Positions 19,934-29,293 of a stretch of 64,000 nt of DNA are shown one piece after another (positions within the stretch are counted from its first letter, which is position 1; each line of letters begins with the position of its first letter). A program made the position numbers and the translations under genes. The notes below the pieces were generated by a model that had not been told where the DNA came from, made no database searches, and worked only from the letters and a program-made list of their open reading frames with translations. Source of the DNA: Bosea sp. PAMC 26642 (GTDB lineage: Bacteria; Pseudomonadota; Alphaproteobacteria; Rhizobiales; Beijerinckiaceae). The stretch spans positions 2,170,001 to 2,234,000 of the forward strand of contig NZ_CP014301.1 of NCBI RefSeq assembly GCF_001562255.1, written 5' to 3'.

Positions 19934-20844
19934 CGGTCCAGGGAGGCGTCCTCCACGATCCATCTGACGAGTTCACCGAAGTTCAGGCCCGCATGGGCAG
20001 CCAATTCGGGCACCAGGCTAGTCTCGGTCATGCCGGGCTGCGTGTTGACCTCCAGCCAGACGAGAGTGTCGCTCTCGTCGTCGTATCGGAAGTCCGACCT
20101 GCTAACGCCCCGGCACCCGATTGCTTGATGCGCCGTTAACGAACACTCTTCGATCTGCTGGTAAATTTTTGGTAAAATTTGTGCCGGGCAGATGTGGATC
20201 GAGCCACCTTTCGCGTACTTCGCGTCGTAGTCGTAGAACTCGCCCGTAGCGGCTTGTATTTCGGTCACACCGAGCGATTTGCCGCCCATCACGGCGCACG
20301 TCAGCTCGCGCCCGGAGATGAAGGGTTCGGCCATCATCGTCTCGCCGCAGGGCCAGTCTTCGCGCGCGATTTCCTGGGGCGGATGCTCGCGCCCCTTCTT
20401 CACGATCACGACGCCGACGGAGGACCCCTCGTCGATCGGCTTGAGCACATAAGGCGGTGGCAGCACGTGTTTTTTGGCCGCTTCGAAGCGCGATACGTTG
20501 ATTCCGGGTGCCACCGGCACGCCGGCGGCCGCAACCACGGTCTTCGCCCGGTCCTTGCGGATGGCGAGCGCCGAGGCCAGCACGCCCGAATGGGTGTAGG
20601 GAATGCCCAGGATCTCGAGCAGGCCCTGAATCGTGCCGTCCTCGCCGAAGCGGCCATGCAGGGCATTGAACACGACATCGGGGCGCAGGGCACCAAGCAC
20701 CTGCGCGATGTCGCGCTGCACATCGACCCGCGTGACGCGGTAGCCGACGCTTTCAAGCGCGTCGGCGCAGCCGGCGCCTGTGTTCAAGCTGACCTCACGC
20801 TCGACGGACCAGCCGCCCATCAGCACTGCGACGTGTTTGGTCAT
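19930..20844 (-). CDS. ddl: D-alanine--D-alanine ligase
   Basis: ATP-grasp ligase joining two D-alanines for the peptidoglycan stem peptide. The N-terminus has the family phrase VAVLMGGWSVEREVSLNTG. HGRFGEDGTIQGLLEILGIPYTHSGVLASA and KPIDEGSSVGV follow, and the Mg/ATP-binding end is RSDFRYDDESDTLVWLEVNTQPGMTETSLVPE. At 304 residues it is of normal length. It is first in the ddl-ftsQ-ftsA unit; a perfect CtrA-type box lies 44 bp upstream. In most relatives it follows murB directly, but here a plus-strand toxin-antitoxin pair lies between. Confidence 0.96.
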   Translation of the reverse strand: MTKHVAVLMGGWSVEREVSLNTGAGCADALESVGYRVTRVDVQRDIAQVLGALRPDVVFNALHGRFGEDGTIQGLLEILGIPYTHSGVLASALAIRKDRAKTVVAAAGVPVAPGINVSRFEAAKKHVLPPPYVLKPIDEGSSVGVVIVKKGREHPPQEIAREDWPCGETMMAEPFISGRELTCAVMGGKSLGVTEIQAATGEFYDYDAKYAKGGSIHICPAQILPKIYQQIEECSLTAHQAIGCRGVSRSDFRYDDESDTLVWLEVNTQPGMTETSLVPELAAHAGLNFGELVRWIVEDASLDR

Positions 20845-20887
20845 CGAGATCGTTGCTCCGTTCGCCCGCAAACTCGGCCGAACGTAG

Positions 20888-20902
20888 TTAACAGCGCGTT
20901 AA
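20888..20902 (-). promoter_or_regulatory. CtrA-type box TTAA-N7-TTAA upstream of ddl-ftsQ-ftsA
   Basis: TTAA (20888-20891), a 7-nt spacer, and TTAA (20899-20902) match the full CtrA consensus. It is 44 bp before the ddl start and 83 bp before brnT. CtrA is the alphaproteobacterial cell-cycle regulator known to control division genes including ftsQA and ftsZ in relatives. Confidence 0.65.
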
Positions 20903-20967
20903 GGCATTGCCTGGTGCGCGCGGACCTGGCCGGCGTGTGGCGATGGTATTGTACGGAGCCCAGAAAT

Positions 20968-20981
20968 CTCGTGTATACGAG
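20968..20981 (+). promoter_or_regulatory. Inverted repeat before brnT, possible BrnA operator
   Basis: CTCGT (20968-20972) and ACGAG (20977-20981) flank GTAT, ending 3 bp before the brnT start. BrnA antitoxins repress their own operon by binding palindromes near the promoter, so this is a reasonable operator candidate; the short arms make it weak. Confidence 0.35.
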
Positions 20982-20984
20982 TTG

Positions 20985-21227
20985 ATGAAGATCTTGTGGG
21001 ACGAGCGCAAGCGGCTGGTCAATCTCGACAAGCATGGGCTTGATTTTGCCGCGCTTGATGAGGGGCTCTTCGCGCAAGCTGCGATCGGACCGGCAAAGGA
21101 TGGGCGGCTGATCGCGGTCGGAGAATTGAACGGGGTGGTCACCGTCGTTTTTGTAACGCTGGGGGCCGAGGCGCTATCCGTCATCAGCATGAGACCTGCC
21201 TCCAACCGGGAGAGGAGAGGCGTATGA
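20985..21227 (+). CDS. brnT: BrnT-family ribonuclease toxin
   Basis: The 80-residue protein starts with the BrnT signature (ILWDERKRLVNLDKHGLDFAAL; the family has WDxxKxxxNxxKHGxxF) and ends with the conserved ISMRPASNRERR motif (family ISxRxAxxxER). BrnT is a RelE-like fold ribonuclease that stops translation under stress and is neutralised by BrnA. At 80 residues it is a little short (usual about 90), mainly between the two motifs. ATG 20985 is preferred; an in-frame ATG at 20943 is possible. Its stop overlaps the brnA start by 4 bp. The pair is inserted on the opposite strand between murB and ddl. Confidence 0.88.
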   Translation: MKILWDERKRLVNLDKHGLDFAALDEGLFAQAAIGPAKDGRLIAVGELNGVVTVVFVTLGAEALSVISMRPASNRERRGV

Positions 21228-21520
21228 CCAAACAATTTGTGCCCGGACGAGGCTACACCAAGGCCGATTGGGATGCCGTTGATAGCCCCGAACTGACCGA
21301 CGAGGAAATCGCCGGGCTTCGCCCGATGAAGGAGGCGCTTCCGGGGCTCTATGCCGTCCTTCAGGAGGAACTCCGCAAGCGAGGCCCGGCAAAGACCAAG
21401 GAATCGATCTCGATCAGGCTCGACATCGATCTGGTCCAGAAGCTGCGCGCCTCGGGTCCGGGCTGGCAGTCGCGCGTCAACGAGGCTCTGCGCGAATGGA
21501 TCGACAAGCCGGCGGCGTGA
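21224..21520 (+). CDS. brnA: BrnA-family antitoxin
   Basis: The 98-residue partner of BrnT. The C-terminal half has the BrnA ribbon-helix-helix pattern (SISIRLDIDLVQKLRASGPGWQSRVNEALREWI), which binds the operon promoter. The N-terminal half (TKADWDAVDSPELTDEEIAGLRPMKEALPG) is the acidic toxin-wrapping region. A strong ribosome site (GGAGAGGAGAGG) precedes ATG 21224, favouring excess antitoxin. It ends only 3 bp from the convergent murB stop, so no terminator fits between them. Confidence 0.9.
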   Translation: MTKQFVPGRGYTKADWDAVDSPELTDEEIAGLRPMKEALPGLYAVLQEELRKRGPAKTKESISIRLDIDLVQKLRASGPGWQSRVNEALREWIDKPAA

Positions 21521-21523
21521 GGC

Positions 21524-22450
21524 TCAGGCCGCCACGCCGATCCGCTTGATCTCCCATTGAAGCTCGAACCCTGACTGCTCCTTGACCCGGCGCCGGACCT
21601 CCTCGCCCAGACCCTCGACATCGGCCGCCGTCGCCCCGCCGGCGTTGATCAGGAAGTTGCAGTGCATCTCCGAGACCTGCGCCCCGCCTCTGCGAAGGCC
21701 CCGGCAGCCGGCTGCGTCGATCAATTGCCAGGCCTTTCCTCCAGGCGGGTTCTTGAAGGTCGAGCCGCCGGTGCGCTCCTTGATCGGCTGAGCCGCCTCG
21801 CGCGCCGCCGTGACGCGGTCCATCTCGACCTGAATTTCGGCCTTGTCCCCCGGCCGACCCTGGAACAGCGCCGAGGTGAAGATGATCTCATGGGTCGCAG
21901 CCGCGCTGTTGCGATAGGTGAAGCCCATTTCGGCATGGCTGAAGGTGACGATCTCGCCCGCCCGCGTCACGCCGCGCGCCTCGACCAGCACGTCGGTCGT
22001 CTCGCCGCCATGGGCGCCGGCATTCATCCGGAGCGCCCCGCCGATGCAACCGGGAATGCCGCGATAGAAGGCGAGCCCATCCAGCGACGCATCGGCCGCC
22101 GCGCGCGCCACCTTGACGTCCGGCACGGCAGTGCCCGCGCGCAGACGATCGCCATCCTCCAGCACGATCTCGCCGAACCCCTTGCCGCCGAGCCGGATCA
22201 CGACACCGGCGATGCCGCCATCGCGCACGATCAGGTTGGAGCCGAGCCCGACCACGGTGACCGGAACATCGGCGGACAGGTTGGCCAGCAGATAGGCGAG
22301 ATCCGCCTCGTCGGCCGGCGTGAACAGGACCTGCGCGGGCCCGCCGACGCGGAACCAGGTCAGGCTGGACATGTCGGCATTGGGAAGAAGGCGCCCACGC
22401 AGCTCGGGAGCCGCAGCACGGATATCGGGGGTGATGTCTGGGAATGCCAT
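21524..22450 (-). CDS. murB: UDP-N-acetylenolpyruvoylglucosamine reductase MurB
   Basis: FAD enzyme reducing UDP-GlcNAc-enolpyruvate to UDP-MurNAc. FAD-binding phrases are visible: [31 protein letters not shown] and [20 protein letters not shown]. The catalytic serine region is [21 protein letters not shown] and the C-terminal part has [22 protein letters not shown]. At 308 residues it is of normal size. ATG 22450 lies 13 bp after the murC stop. It is the last gene of the ftsW-murG-murC-murB unit and converges with brnA. Confidence 0.96.
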   Translation of the reverse strand: MAFPDITPDIRAAAPELRGRLLPNADMSSLTWFRVGGPAQVLFTPADEADLAYLLANLSADVPVTVVGLGSNLIVRDGGIAGVVIRLGGKGFGEIVLEDGDRLRAGTAVPDVKVARAAADASLDGLAFYRGIPGCIGGALRMNAGAHGGETTDVLVEARGVTRAGEIVTFSHAEMGFTYRNSAAATHEIIFTSALFQGRPGDKAEIQVEMDRVTAAREAAQPIKERTGGSTFKNPPGGKAWQLIDAAGCRGLRRGGAQVSEMHCNFLINAGGATAADVEGLGEEVRRRVKEQSGFELQWEIKRIGVAA

Positions 22451-22463
22451 GGTGAGCACCGCG

Positions 22464-23888
22464 CTAACCCTTCTCCCCTCGGGAGGAAGGAATGGCAGCC
22501 AGCTCGCCCGGCAGGGCGTAGGCCCATTGCGTGATGTTTCCCGCACCCAGGAACACGACGTAGTCGCCCGGCCCCGCAAGCTCCGCCACGATGCCGGCGA
22601 GCTGTTCCGGCCCCTCCAGCGCCAGCGCATGACGATGGCCGCGCGCCTTTATGCCCGAAACCAGCGAATCGCGGTCGGCGCCCGCGATCGGTGCTTCTCC
22701 GGCTGCATAAGTCTCCGCCACGATCACCGTATCGGCATCGTTGAAACAGGCGGCGAAATCGTCGAACAGGCTGGCGAGCCGGGTATAGCGGTGCGGCTGC
22801 ATGATCGCGATCACCTTGCCTTTCGTGGAGGCGCGCGCCGCCTTCAGCACGGCGGCGATCTCGACGGGGTGGTGGCCGTAATCGTCGAAGATCAACGCGC
22901 CGTTCCACTCGCCCGTCTTTGTGAAACGCCGCTTGACGCCGCCGAACCCTGCCAGCGCCGCGCGGATGCTTTCGACGGGAATGCCGAGATCATAGGCGAC
23001 CGCGATGGCCGCCGTGGCGTTGAGCGCATTATGGTGGCCCGGCATCGGCATGATCAGGTCGCGCACGATCTCGTCGCGGCCGCGCTTGCGATCGCGGATC
23101 AGTAGCGTGAATTTGGCCTGCCCGCCCGACAGATCGATGTCGATCAGCCGGAAATCGGCCTGCGGATTCTCGCCATAGGTAATCACGCGCCGATCCTCGA
23201 TCTGCCCAACCAGCCCCTGCACCGTCGCATGGTCGATGCACATCACCGCGAAACCGTAGAACGGCAGGTTCTCGATGAAGGCCCGGAACGCCGCCTTGAT
23301 CGCGTCGAAGGTGCCGAAATGGTCGAGGTGCTCGGGGTCGATATTGGTGACGATCGCGACGTCCGCCGGCAGCTTCAGGAAGGTGCCGTCGCTCTCGTCG
23401 GCCTCGACCACCATCCAGTCGCTTTCGCCCATGCGGGCATTGGTGCCGTAGGCGTTGATGATGCCGCCATTGATCACGGTCGGGTCGAGCCCGCCCTTCT
23501 CCAGCAGCGTCGCCACCAGCGAGGTCGTCGTCGTCTTGCCATGCGTGCCGGCGATGGCGATCGAGGATTTCAGCCGCATCAGCTCGGCCAGCATCTCGGC
23601 GCGGCGCACCACCGGCAGGCGCTGCTCGCGCGCCGCCATCAGCTCGGGGTTGTCGCGCCGAATCGCGGTCGAGACCACGACGACCTCCGCCCCGTCGATA
23701 TGCGAGGCATCATGGCCGATGAAGGTGGTGATGCCCTTCTCGGCCAGGCGGCGGACATTGGCGTTGTCGGAGGCGTCCGAGCCTTGCACCTTGTAGCCGA
23801 GATTGTGCAGCACCTCGGCGATGCCGGACATGCCGATGCCGCCGATGCCGACGAAATGGATGGCGCCGAGTTTTGGCGGCAGCTTCAT
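22464..23888 (-). CDS. murC: UDP-N-acetylmuramate--L-alanine ligase MurC
   Basis: Adds the first amino acid of the peptidoglycan stem. The N-terminal nucleotide-binding fold ([23 protein letters not shown]), ATP loop GTHGKTTTT (residues 114-122) and [10 protein letters not shown] in the C-terminal half are all typical. The 474-residue length is normal. It is placed between murG (24 bp upstream) and murB (13 bp downstream), in the standard order. Confidence 0.97.
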   Translation of the reverse strand: MKLPPKLGAIHFVGIGGIGMSGIAEVLHNLGYKVQGSDASDNANVRRLAEKGITTFIGHDASHIDGAEVVVVSTAIRRDNPELMAAREQRLPVVRRAEMLAELMRLKSSIAIAGTHGKTTTTSLVATLLEKGGLDPTVINGGIINAYGTNARMGESDWMVVEADESDGTFLKLPADVAIVTNIDPEHLDHFGTFDAIKAAFRAFIENLPFYGFAVMCIDHATVQGLVGQIEDRRVITYGENPQADFRLIDIDLSGGQAKFTLLIRDRKRGRDEIVRDLIMPMPGHHNALNATAAIAVAYDLGIPVESIRAALAGFGGVKRRFTKTGEWNGALIFDDYGHHPVEIAAVLKAARASTKGKVIAIMQPHRYTRLASLFDDFAACFNDADTVIVAETYAAGEAPIAGADRDSLVSGIKARGHRHALALEGPEQLAGIVAELAGPGDYVVFLGAGNITQWAYALPGELAAIPSSRGEKG

Positions 23889-23912
23889 GGCAGGGAAATC
23901 CTCGCTTGCGGG

Positions 23913-25007
23913 CTAGAGCCCGGCGGTCTCGATCACGAGGCGGGCGAGTCGATCGGCCGCATCGGGGATTCCGGCGCTCTTGGCGTTTGCGGCCATGGTC
24001 GTCAAGCGGCTGGGCGCGGCGAGCAGGTCGGAGAGCTCGGTTGCCAGCCGCCTTGGCGTGAAGTCCGGCTGCAGGATGCGGACCGTCCCGCCGGCCTTTT
24101 CAAGCACCGCGGCATTGGCCGCCTGGTCCTGGTCGAGCGAACCCGGCAGCGGCACCAGGATCGACGGCCGGCCGATCACCGTGAGCTCGGCGACAGTCGA
24201 GGCGCCCGAACGCGCGACGACGAGATGAGCACGCGCCATGCGCGTCGGCAAATCCTTGAAGAACGGCGCGATCTCCGCCCTGAGGCCGAGACCGGCATAG
24301 ATGCCGCGCACCCGCTCCTCGTCCTCAGTCCGGGCCTGCTGGACGATGTGCAGCCGGGCGATTTCCTCGCGGGACATGAGCTTGACTGCAGGCGGCACCG
24401 TCTCTGCCATCACCCGCGCGCCCTGGCTGCCGCCGAAGACGAGGAGTTCGACGACACCGGTCCCCGGCTCGGGATAGGGCGAAACCGCCGCCACCACCGC
24501 AGGCCGGACCGGATTACCGACCTGCCGGCATTTCGCCTGCGCCGTCTCCGACAGCCCGCCGACCTCGGAAAACCCGGTCGCGATCACATCGACGCGCCCG
24601 GCCAGGAAGCGGTTGGCCCGGCCGATCACGGCATTCTGCTCATGCACCATGGTCCTGATGCCAAGCAGCGACGCCGCCAGCACCGGCGGCACCGTCGGGT
24701 AGCCGCCGAAGCCGACGACGATGGCGGGTTTGACCTGTTTCAGGACCCGGCGCGCCGCGAACACGCCCTTGGCGAGCACGATCGCGGCAGCGGCCATCCG
24801 GATCGGGGAACGCCCCGAGGGTGTCGCCGCCGGCACGGCATGGACCGCCTCGGCCGGAAAATCGCCAGCATACTCGACGGCGCGCTCATCGGTGATCAGC
24901 ACGACCCTCGCGCCGCGCTCGCGCAGCGCATGGCTCAGCGCCTCGGCGGGAAAGAGATGGCCGCCCGTACCGCCGGCGGCGAGAGCGATCAGGGGTGCTT
25001 GTGCCAT
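23913..25007 (-). CDS. murG: UDP-GlcNAc transferase MurG (lipid II synthase)
   Basis: A peripheral membrane GT28 glycosyltransferase converting lipid I to lipid II on the cytoplasmic face. The glycine-rich acceptor-site loop is LAAGGTGGHLFPAEALSHAL at the N-terminus. VGFGGYPTVPPVLAASLLGIRTMVHEQNAVIGRANRFLA is the central family block, and GASTVAELTVIGRPSILVPLPGSLDQDQAANA the UDP-GlcNAc-binding region. 364 residues is normal. Its start lies 4 bp after the ftsW stop. Confidence 0.97.
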   Translation of the reverse strand: MAQAPLIALAAGGTGGHLFPAEALSHALRERGARVVLITDERAVEYAGDFPAEAVHAVPAATPSGRSPIRMAAAAIVLAKGVFAARRVLKQVKPAIVVGFGGYPTVPPVLAASLLGIRTMVHEQNAVIGRANRFLAGRVDVIATGFSEVGGLSETAQAKCRQVGNPVRPAVVAAVSPYPEPGTGVVELLVFGGSQGARVMAETVPPAVKLMSREEIARLHIVQQARTEDEERVRGIYAGLGLRAEIAPFFKDLPTRMARAHLVVARSGASTVAELTVIGRPSILVPLPGSLDQDQAANAAVLEKAGGTVRILQPDFTPRRLATELSDLLAAPSRLTTMAANAKSAGIPDAADRLARLVIETAGL

Positions 25008-25011
25008 CGCG

Positions 25012-26145
25012 TCAGCGCCCGTAATCGCCGAAGCTCTCGGCGCGCGGTCGCTTGCGCGTCAGCGCCAGCAGGAAACCGGTGCCGATCGCCAGCGAGATCA
25101 ATGACGAGCCGCCATAGGATATGAACGGCAGCGTCATGCCCTTGGCCGGCATCATGTGCAGGTTGACCATCATGTTGATCGCCGCCTGCACGCCGAAGAG
25201 CAGCGCGAGCCCCGTCACCGCGAGGCGCACGAACGGATCCTCGGCCTTCTGCGCGACGAACAGCGAGCGCAGCACGATCAGCGCAAACAGCGCCACCAGG
25301 ATGATGCAGACGACGATGCCGAATTCCTCCGCCGTGACGGCGAAGATGAAGTCGGTATGCGCATCGGGCAGGATGCGCTTGACCGTGCCCTCGCCCGGCC
25401 CTTTCCCGAGCCAGCCACCCTGCGTGAAGCTCTCCAGTGCCGTGTCGATCTGGAAGGTGTCGCCCGAGCCCTTGTCCATGAAGCGCTCGATGCGGGCGCG
25501 GACATGCGGCACGAGCTGATAGGCGACCAGGATGCCGACCGCGCCGACCCCGCCCAGGCCCATGACCCAGAACCAGTGCAGCCCGGCGACGAAGAACAGC
25601 CCGCACCAGACCAGGCTGATCAGCACCGTCTGGCCGAAATCCGGCTGCAGGATCAGCGGGGTGATCGTCATCGGCAGCAGCAGGAAGGCCAGAATCGTTC
25701 CCGGCAGCTCGGGCTTGCGGCCGCCCTCCGAGAAGGCCCACGCGGCGATGACGACGAAAGCAGGCTTGATGAATTCCGAGGGCTGGACGGAGCCGAGCGG
25801 CCCCAGCGTCAGCCAGCGCCGCGCGCCCTTGACCTCGACGCCGAGATAGAGCGTCGCGACCACCATCGCCAGCGAGACAAAGAAGATCACGAGCGCGGCT
25901 CGGCGGACCTGACGCGGCGTCATGAACGAGACGCTGAGGAAGATCGCCAGCGCCGCCAGCAGATAGACCGCCTGCCGGTTGACGAAATGGAAGGTGCTGA
26001 GGCCCAGCCGCTCGGCGACGGGCGGCCCGCCGGCCATCAATAAAACGACGCCAGACACCATCAACGCGACCAGCGTCGACAGGATGACGCGGTCGATCGA
26101 CCACCACCAGCGGCCGCTGAGAGAAGGTTCGGCGCGCGAGACCAT
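25012..26145 (-). CDS. ftsW: Peptidoglycan glycosyltransferase FtsW
   Basis: A SEDS-family polymerase of septal peptidoglycan, working with FtsI. The 377-residue chain has about 10 membrane spans and the SEDS signatures: VKGARRWLTLGPLGSVQPSEFIKPAFV, ILQPDFGQTVLI and AKGMTLPFISYGGSSLISLAIGTGF. The start at 26145 has AGGA 8 nt upstream; the 7-residue upstream extension is unlikely. It heads the ftsW-murG-murC-murB unit because a plus-strand gene separates it from murD. A near-perfect CtrA-type box lies 60 bp upstream. Confidence 0.97.
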   Translation of the reverse strand: MVSRAEPSLSGRWWWSIDRVILSTLVALMVSGVVLLMAGGPPVAERLGLSTFHFVNRQAVYLLAALAIFLSVSFMTPRQVRRAALVIFFVSLAMVVATLYLGVEVKGARRWLTLGPLGSVQPSEFIKPAFVVIAAWAFSEGGRKPELPGTILAFLLLPMTITPLILQPDFGQTVLISLVWCGLFFVAGLHWFWVMGLGGVGAVGILVAYQLVPHVRARIERFMDKGSGDTFQIDTALESFTQGGWLGKGPGEGTVKRILPDAHTDFIFAVTAEEFGIVVCIILVALFALIVLRSLFVAQKAEDPFVRLAVTGLALLFGVQAAINMMVNLHMMPAKGMTLPFISYGGSSLISLAIGTGFLLALTRKRPRAESFGDYGR

Positions 26146-26204
26146 GCTTCGTTTCCTATCGAGCACTGGCGCGGCGAGACGCGCCTCAATGACGAATCAC
26201 TCTG

Positions 26205-26219
26205 TCAACAAAGGGTTAA
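26205..26219 (-). promoter_or_regulatory. Near-consensus CtrA-type box upstream of ftsW
   Basis: TCAA (26205-26208), 7 nt, TTAA (26216-26219): one mismatch to TTAA-N7-TTAA. It is 60 bp before the ftsW start and 82 bp before the divergent PUA-like gene, a position comparable to the box upstream of ddl. Confidence 0.45.
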
Positions 26220-26300
26220 CGGAATGATTCCATGTGCTGGCAAGATGCGGGCGGATATCATGGCGAACACCGCATTCGTTGCGAGACGCAGGAGGACAGC

Positions 26301-26711
26301 ATGACCTTCGCGATCAAGGCCGAGATCGGCGAGCCGCAAGCGAGCACATTCGCGTTCATGGCTCAAAAGACGATGTACGGCGGCAAGCATATCGCCAGAG
26401 GCGATACGGTTTTCGTGTTCGCGAGCGAAAACGAAGGCGGCCAGGGTCTTGTTGCGCGCGGCATAGTCGCGTCCGCCGAAGCGATCGAGAAAACGCCCGG
26501 CATCGCACGGCAGACGCCGCGAGTAAGTCTGACCATCGAGCATATCGCACGTGCGAAGCAGAGGCTGGGGAGGCGCGAACTCAAACAGTTCACCGACTGG
26601 AACGACGGTCGGCCGGAGACCGAACTCAATTTCAAGTTCTACCGTCAAGCCACGAACAAGATCGTCGCACTCACGGACGAATCAGCGTCGTTCCTAAATG
26701 AATTCTTTTAG
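26301..26711 (+). CDS. Conserved hypothetical protein, PUA/EVE-like
   Basis: 136 residues starting at ATG 26301, with GGAGG 8 nt upstream. The pattern of short beta strands (TFAIKAEIG, GDTVFVFASENEGGQGLVARGIVASAEAI), a basic middle and a Phe/Tyr-rich end (NFKFYRQATNKIVALTDESASFLNEFF) resembles PUA-fold EVE/ASCH-like proteins that bind modified bases or RNA. I recall near-identical unannotated proteins in Hyphomicrobiales but no function. It is on the plus strand inside the minus-strand dcw cluster, between murD and ftsW, and has somewhat lower GC than its neighbours, suggesting acquisition. Confidence 0.7.
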   Translation: MTFAIKAEIGEPQASTFAFMAQKTMYGGKHIARGDTVFVFASENEGGQGLVARGIVASAEAIEKTPGIARQTPRVSLTIEHIARAKQRLGRRELKQFTDWNDGRPETELNFKFYRQATNKIVALTDESASFLNEFF

Positions 26712-26763
26712 CGCCATCGCTTGCCTCGCTGTAGCGACGGCGCCGATCGCACAGATCGCAGCC

Positions 26764-28194
26764 CTACCCCGCCCCAAACCCCACAAACCCCGGCAACCCT
26801 GTCACCAGCCCCCTGAACGCCTCTCCCCTCACCTCGAAATTCGGGAACTGGTCGAAGGAGGCGCAGGCTGGCGAGAGCAGCACCGCGATCTCGCCCTCCC
26901 CACCATGCATCTGCGCGTCGCGCGTCGCCGCGGCCACTGCGACATCGAGCGTGCCGGAGCGCTCATAGGCGACGCCGCCGGCCTCATCGAAGGTGGCGGC
27001 GAACGCGTCAGAAGCCGCGCCGATCAGGTAGGCCTTGGCGATGTTGGGGAAATAGCGGGTCAGGCTCTCGATGCCGCCTTCCTTCGCCTTGCCGCCCAGG
27101 ATCCAGAAGATGTCGCGGAAGGAGGTCAGCGCCTTCTCGGTCGAGTCGGCGTTGGTCGCCTTGGAATCGTTGATGAAGACGACCCGGCCGATGCGGCCGA
27201 TCTCCTCCATGCGGTGCGCCAGCCCGGGATAGCTCTTGAAGCCGGCCGCGATCTCCTCGGCCGTCAGGCCGAGCGCAAAACAGGCGGCGAAGGCCGCTGC
27301 CGCGTTCTGGGCGTTGTGCGAACCGCGCAGGGAGCCGATGCCGGCGAGGTTCGCCACGACCTTCGGCCTGCCGGCCCTCACCTGCACGATGCGGGTGTCG
27401 AGCGTGCCGGCGTTGGCCGTGATCCCAGCGAAGACGCCCTCGTCGAGTGGCTGCTCGCCGCTGATCTTCACCAGCAGCCGCCCCGTCGCCGCGCGCCGCC
27501 GCGCCATCTGCTTGGAGGGCTCGTCGTCGACCCCGATCACGGCGATGTCGGCGCCGGCAACCAGCCGCTCCTTGATCGCGCCGTAATGCTCGAACGTCCC
27601 GTGACGGTCGAGATGATCCGGCGTCAGGTTCATCTGGATGCCGACGCTGGGCGCCATCGAAGGCGCGAGGTCGATCTGGTAGCTGGAGCATTCGACAACG
27701 TGGATGCGGTTTGCTGCCGGCGGCGCCAGCGCCAACACGGCGGTCCCGATATTGCCGCCCATCTGCACGTCGCGCCCGGCGCTGCGCAGGACATGGGCGA
27801 TCAGTGCCGTCGTCGTCGACTTGCCGTTGGTGCCGGTGATGCAGACGACCGGCGCGGCAGGCGCGATTTTCGCCCGTTCGCGGAAGAACAATTCGATGTC
27901 GCCGATGATTTCGATGCCGACGGCCTTCGCCTTGCCGACCGTCCAGTGCGGCTGCGGATGGGTCAGCGGCACGCCGGGCGCCAGCACCAGAACCGCAAAG
28001 CCGCTCCAGTCGGCCTGTGCGAGATCGACAACGGCGATTCCCTCGCCCGCCGCCTTGTCGCGGCTCGCCTGGTTGTCGTCCCAGGCTGCGACCTCGGCTC
28101 CGCCGGCCACCAGCGCGCGCGCGGTCGCGAGCCCCGAGCCGCCGAGCCCGAACAGCGCGACACGCCGTCCGGCGAAAACCGTGACCGGTGTCAT
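26764..28194 (-). CDS. murD: UDP-N-acetylmuramoyl-L-alanine--D-glutamate ligase MurD
   Basis: Adds D-glutamate to UDP-MurNAc-L-Ala. N-terminal fold [24 protein letters not shown] loop GTNGKSTTT (residues 121-129), [17 protein letters not shown] and [16 protein letters not shown] are the standard Mur-ligase landmarks. 476 residues is normal. Its ATG shares one base with the mraY stop (TGATG), so it is coupled to mraY. It is the last gene of the mraZ-to-murD unit. Confidence 0.97.
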   Translation of the reverse strand: MTPVTVFAGRRVALFGLGGSGLATARALVAGGAEVAAWDDNQASRDKAAGEGIAVVDLAQADWSGFAVLVLAPGVPLTHPQPHWTVGKAKAVGIEIIGDIELFFRERAKIAPAAPVVCITGTNGKSTTTALIAHVLRSAGRDVQMGGNIGTAVLALAPPAANRIHVVECSSYQIDLAPSMAPSVGIQMNLTPDHLDRHGTFEHYGAIKERLVAGADIAVIGVDDEPSKQMARRRAATGRLLVKISGEQPLDEGVFAGITANAGTLDTRIVQVRAGRPKVVANLAGIGSLRGSHNAQNAAAAFAACFALGLTAEEIAAGFKSYPGLAHRMEEIGRIGRVVFINDSKATNADSTEKALTSFRDIFWILGGKAKEGGIESLTRYFPNIAKAYLIGAASDAFAATFDEAGGVAYERSGTLDVAVAAATRDAQMHGGEGEIAVLLSPACASFDQFPNFEVRGEAFRGLVTGLPGFVGFGAG

Positions 28195-29276
28195 CAGCGC
28201 AGCTTGAGGGTCGAGAGGCCGACCAGCGCCAGCACCACCGAAATGATCCAGAACCGGATCACGACCTGAGGCTCCGTCCAGCCAAGCTTTTCGAAATGAT
28301 GGTGGATAGGCGCCATCAGGAAGACCCGTTTGCCAGTGCGCTTGAACACGGCGACCTGGATGATCACCGAGAGCGCCTCCAGCACGAACAGCCCGCCGAC
28401 GATGCCGAGCACGATCTCGTGCTTGGTCGCCACCGCAATGACGCCGAGCAGGCCGCCCAGGCCAAGCGAGCCGGTATCGCCCATGAAGATCTGGGCCGGA
28501 GGCGCGTTGAACCAGAGGAAGCCGAGGCCCGCCCCGATGATCGCGCCGCAGATCACCGAGAGTTCGCCGGCGCCGGGCACGTGGTGGATCTGCAGGTAGT
28601 TGGCAAAGATCGCGTTGCCCGTGAGGTAGGAGATGAAGCCGAAGGTCGCCGCCGCGATCATCACCGGCACGATGGCGAGCCCGTCGAGCCCGTCGGTGAG
28701 GTTCACCGCATTGCCGGCGCCCACCACCACGAAGGCCGTGACAACCGGAAACAGGATGCCGAGCGGCACGACGAGTTCCTTGACGAACGGCATCGCGAAG
28801 CCCGACGAGATCGCGGGAGGCCCGAGCCGCATGATCAGGCTGCAGGCGATCAGCGCGATAACGACCTCGATCAGGATGCGCGCCGTGCCAGAAAAACCCT
28901 TGTGAGACTGCTTCGTCACCTTGAGGAAGTCGTCATAGAAGCCGATCGCGGCATAGCTCGCGGCGACCCAGAGCACGATCCAGACATAAGGATTGCGCAG
29001 ATTGCCCCAGAGCAAGGTCGCAGCGAACAGGCCCGACAGGATCATCAGCCCGCCCATGGTCGGCGTGCCGCGCTTGGCGAGATGGCTTTCGGGGCCGTCG
29101 GTGCGGATCGGCTGGCCCTTGCCCTGCTTGAGTCGCAGCCATGAGATCGCCGCCGGCCCGAAAAAGAACACGAACAGCAGCGCCGTGGCGGTAGCCCCGC
29201 CGGCACGGAAGGTGATGTAGCGGAACACGTTCAGGATCGGGAACGTGCCCGAGAAATCGGCCAGCCAGACGAGCAT
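28194..29276 (-). CDS. mraY: Phospho-N-acetylmuramoyl-pentapeptide-transferase MraY
   Basis: An integral membrane enzyme of 360 residues with about 10 spans that makes lipid I from UDP-MurNAc-pentapeptide and undecaprenyl phosphate. The catalytic acidic motifs are visible: [28 protein letters not shown] and [12 protein letters not shown], together with the histidine motif [13 protein letters not shown]. It lies between murF and murD as usual, 17 bp after murF. Confidence 0.98.
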   Translation of the reverse strand: MLVWLADFSGTFPILNVFRYITFRAGGATATALLFVFFFGPAAISWLRLKQGKGQPIRTDGPESHLAKRGTPTMGGLMILSGLFAATLLWGNLRNPYVWIVLWVAASYAAIGFYDDFLKVTKQSHKGFSGTARILIEVVIALIACSLIMRLGPPAISSGFAMPFVKELVVPLGILFPVVTAFVVVGAGNAVNLTDGLDGLAIVPVMIAAATFGFISYLTGNAIFANYLQIHHVPGAGELSVICGAIIGAGLGFLWFNAPPAQIFMGDTGSLGLGGLLGVIAVATKHEIVLGIVGGLFVLEALSVIIQVAVFKRTGKRVFLMAPIHHHFEKLGWTEPQVVIRFWIISVVLALVGLSTLKLR

Positions 29277-29293
29277 TTTTGCGTCTCTCGTTC

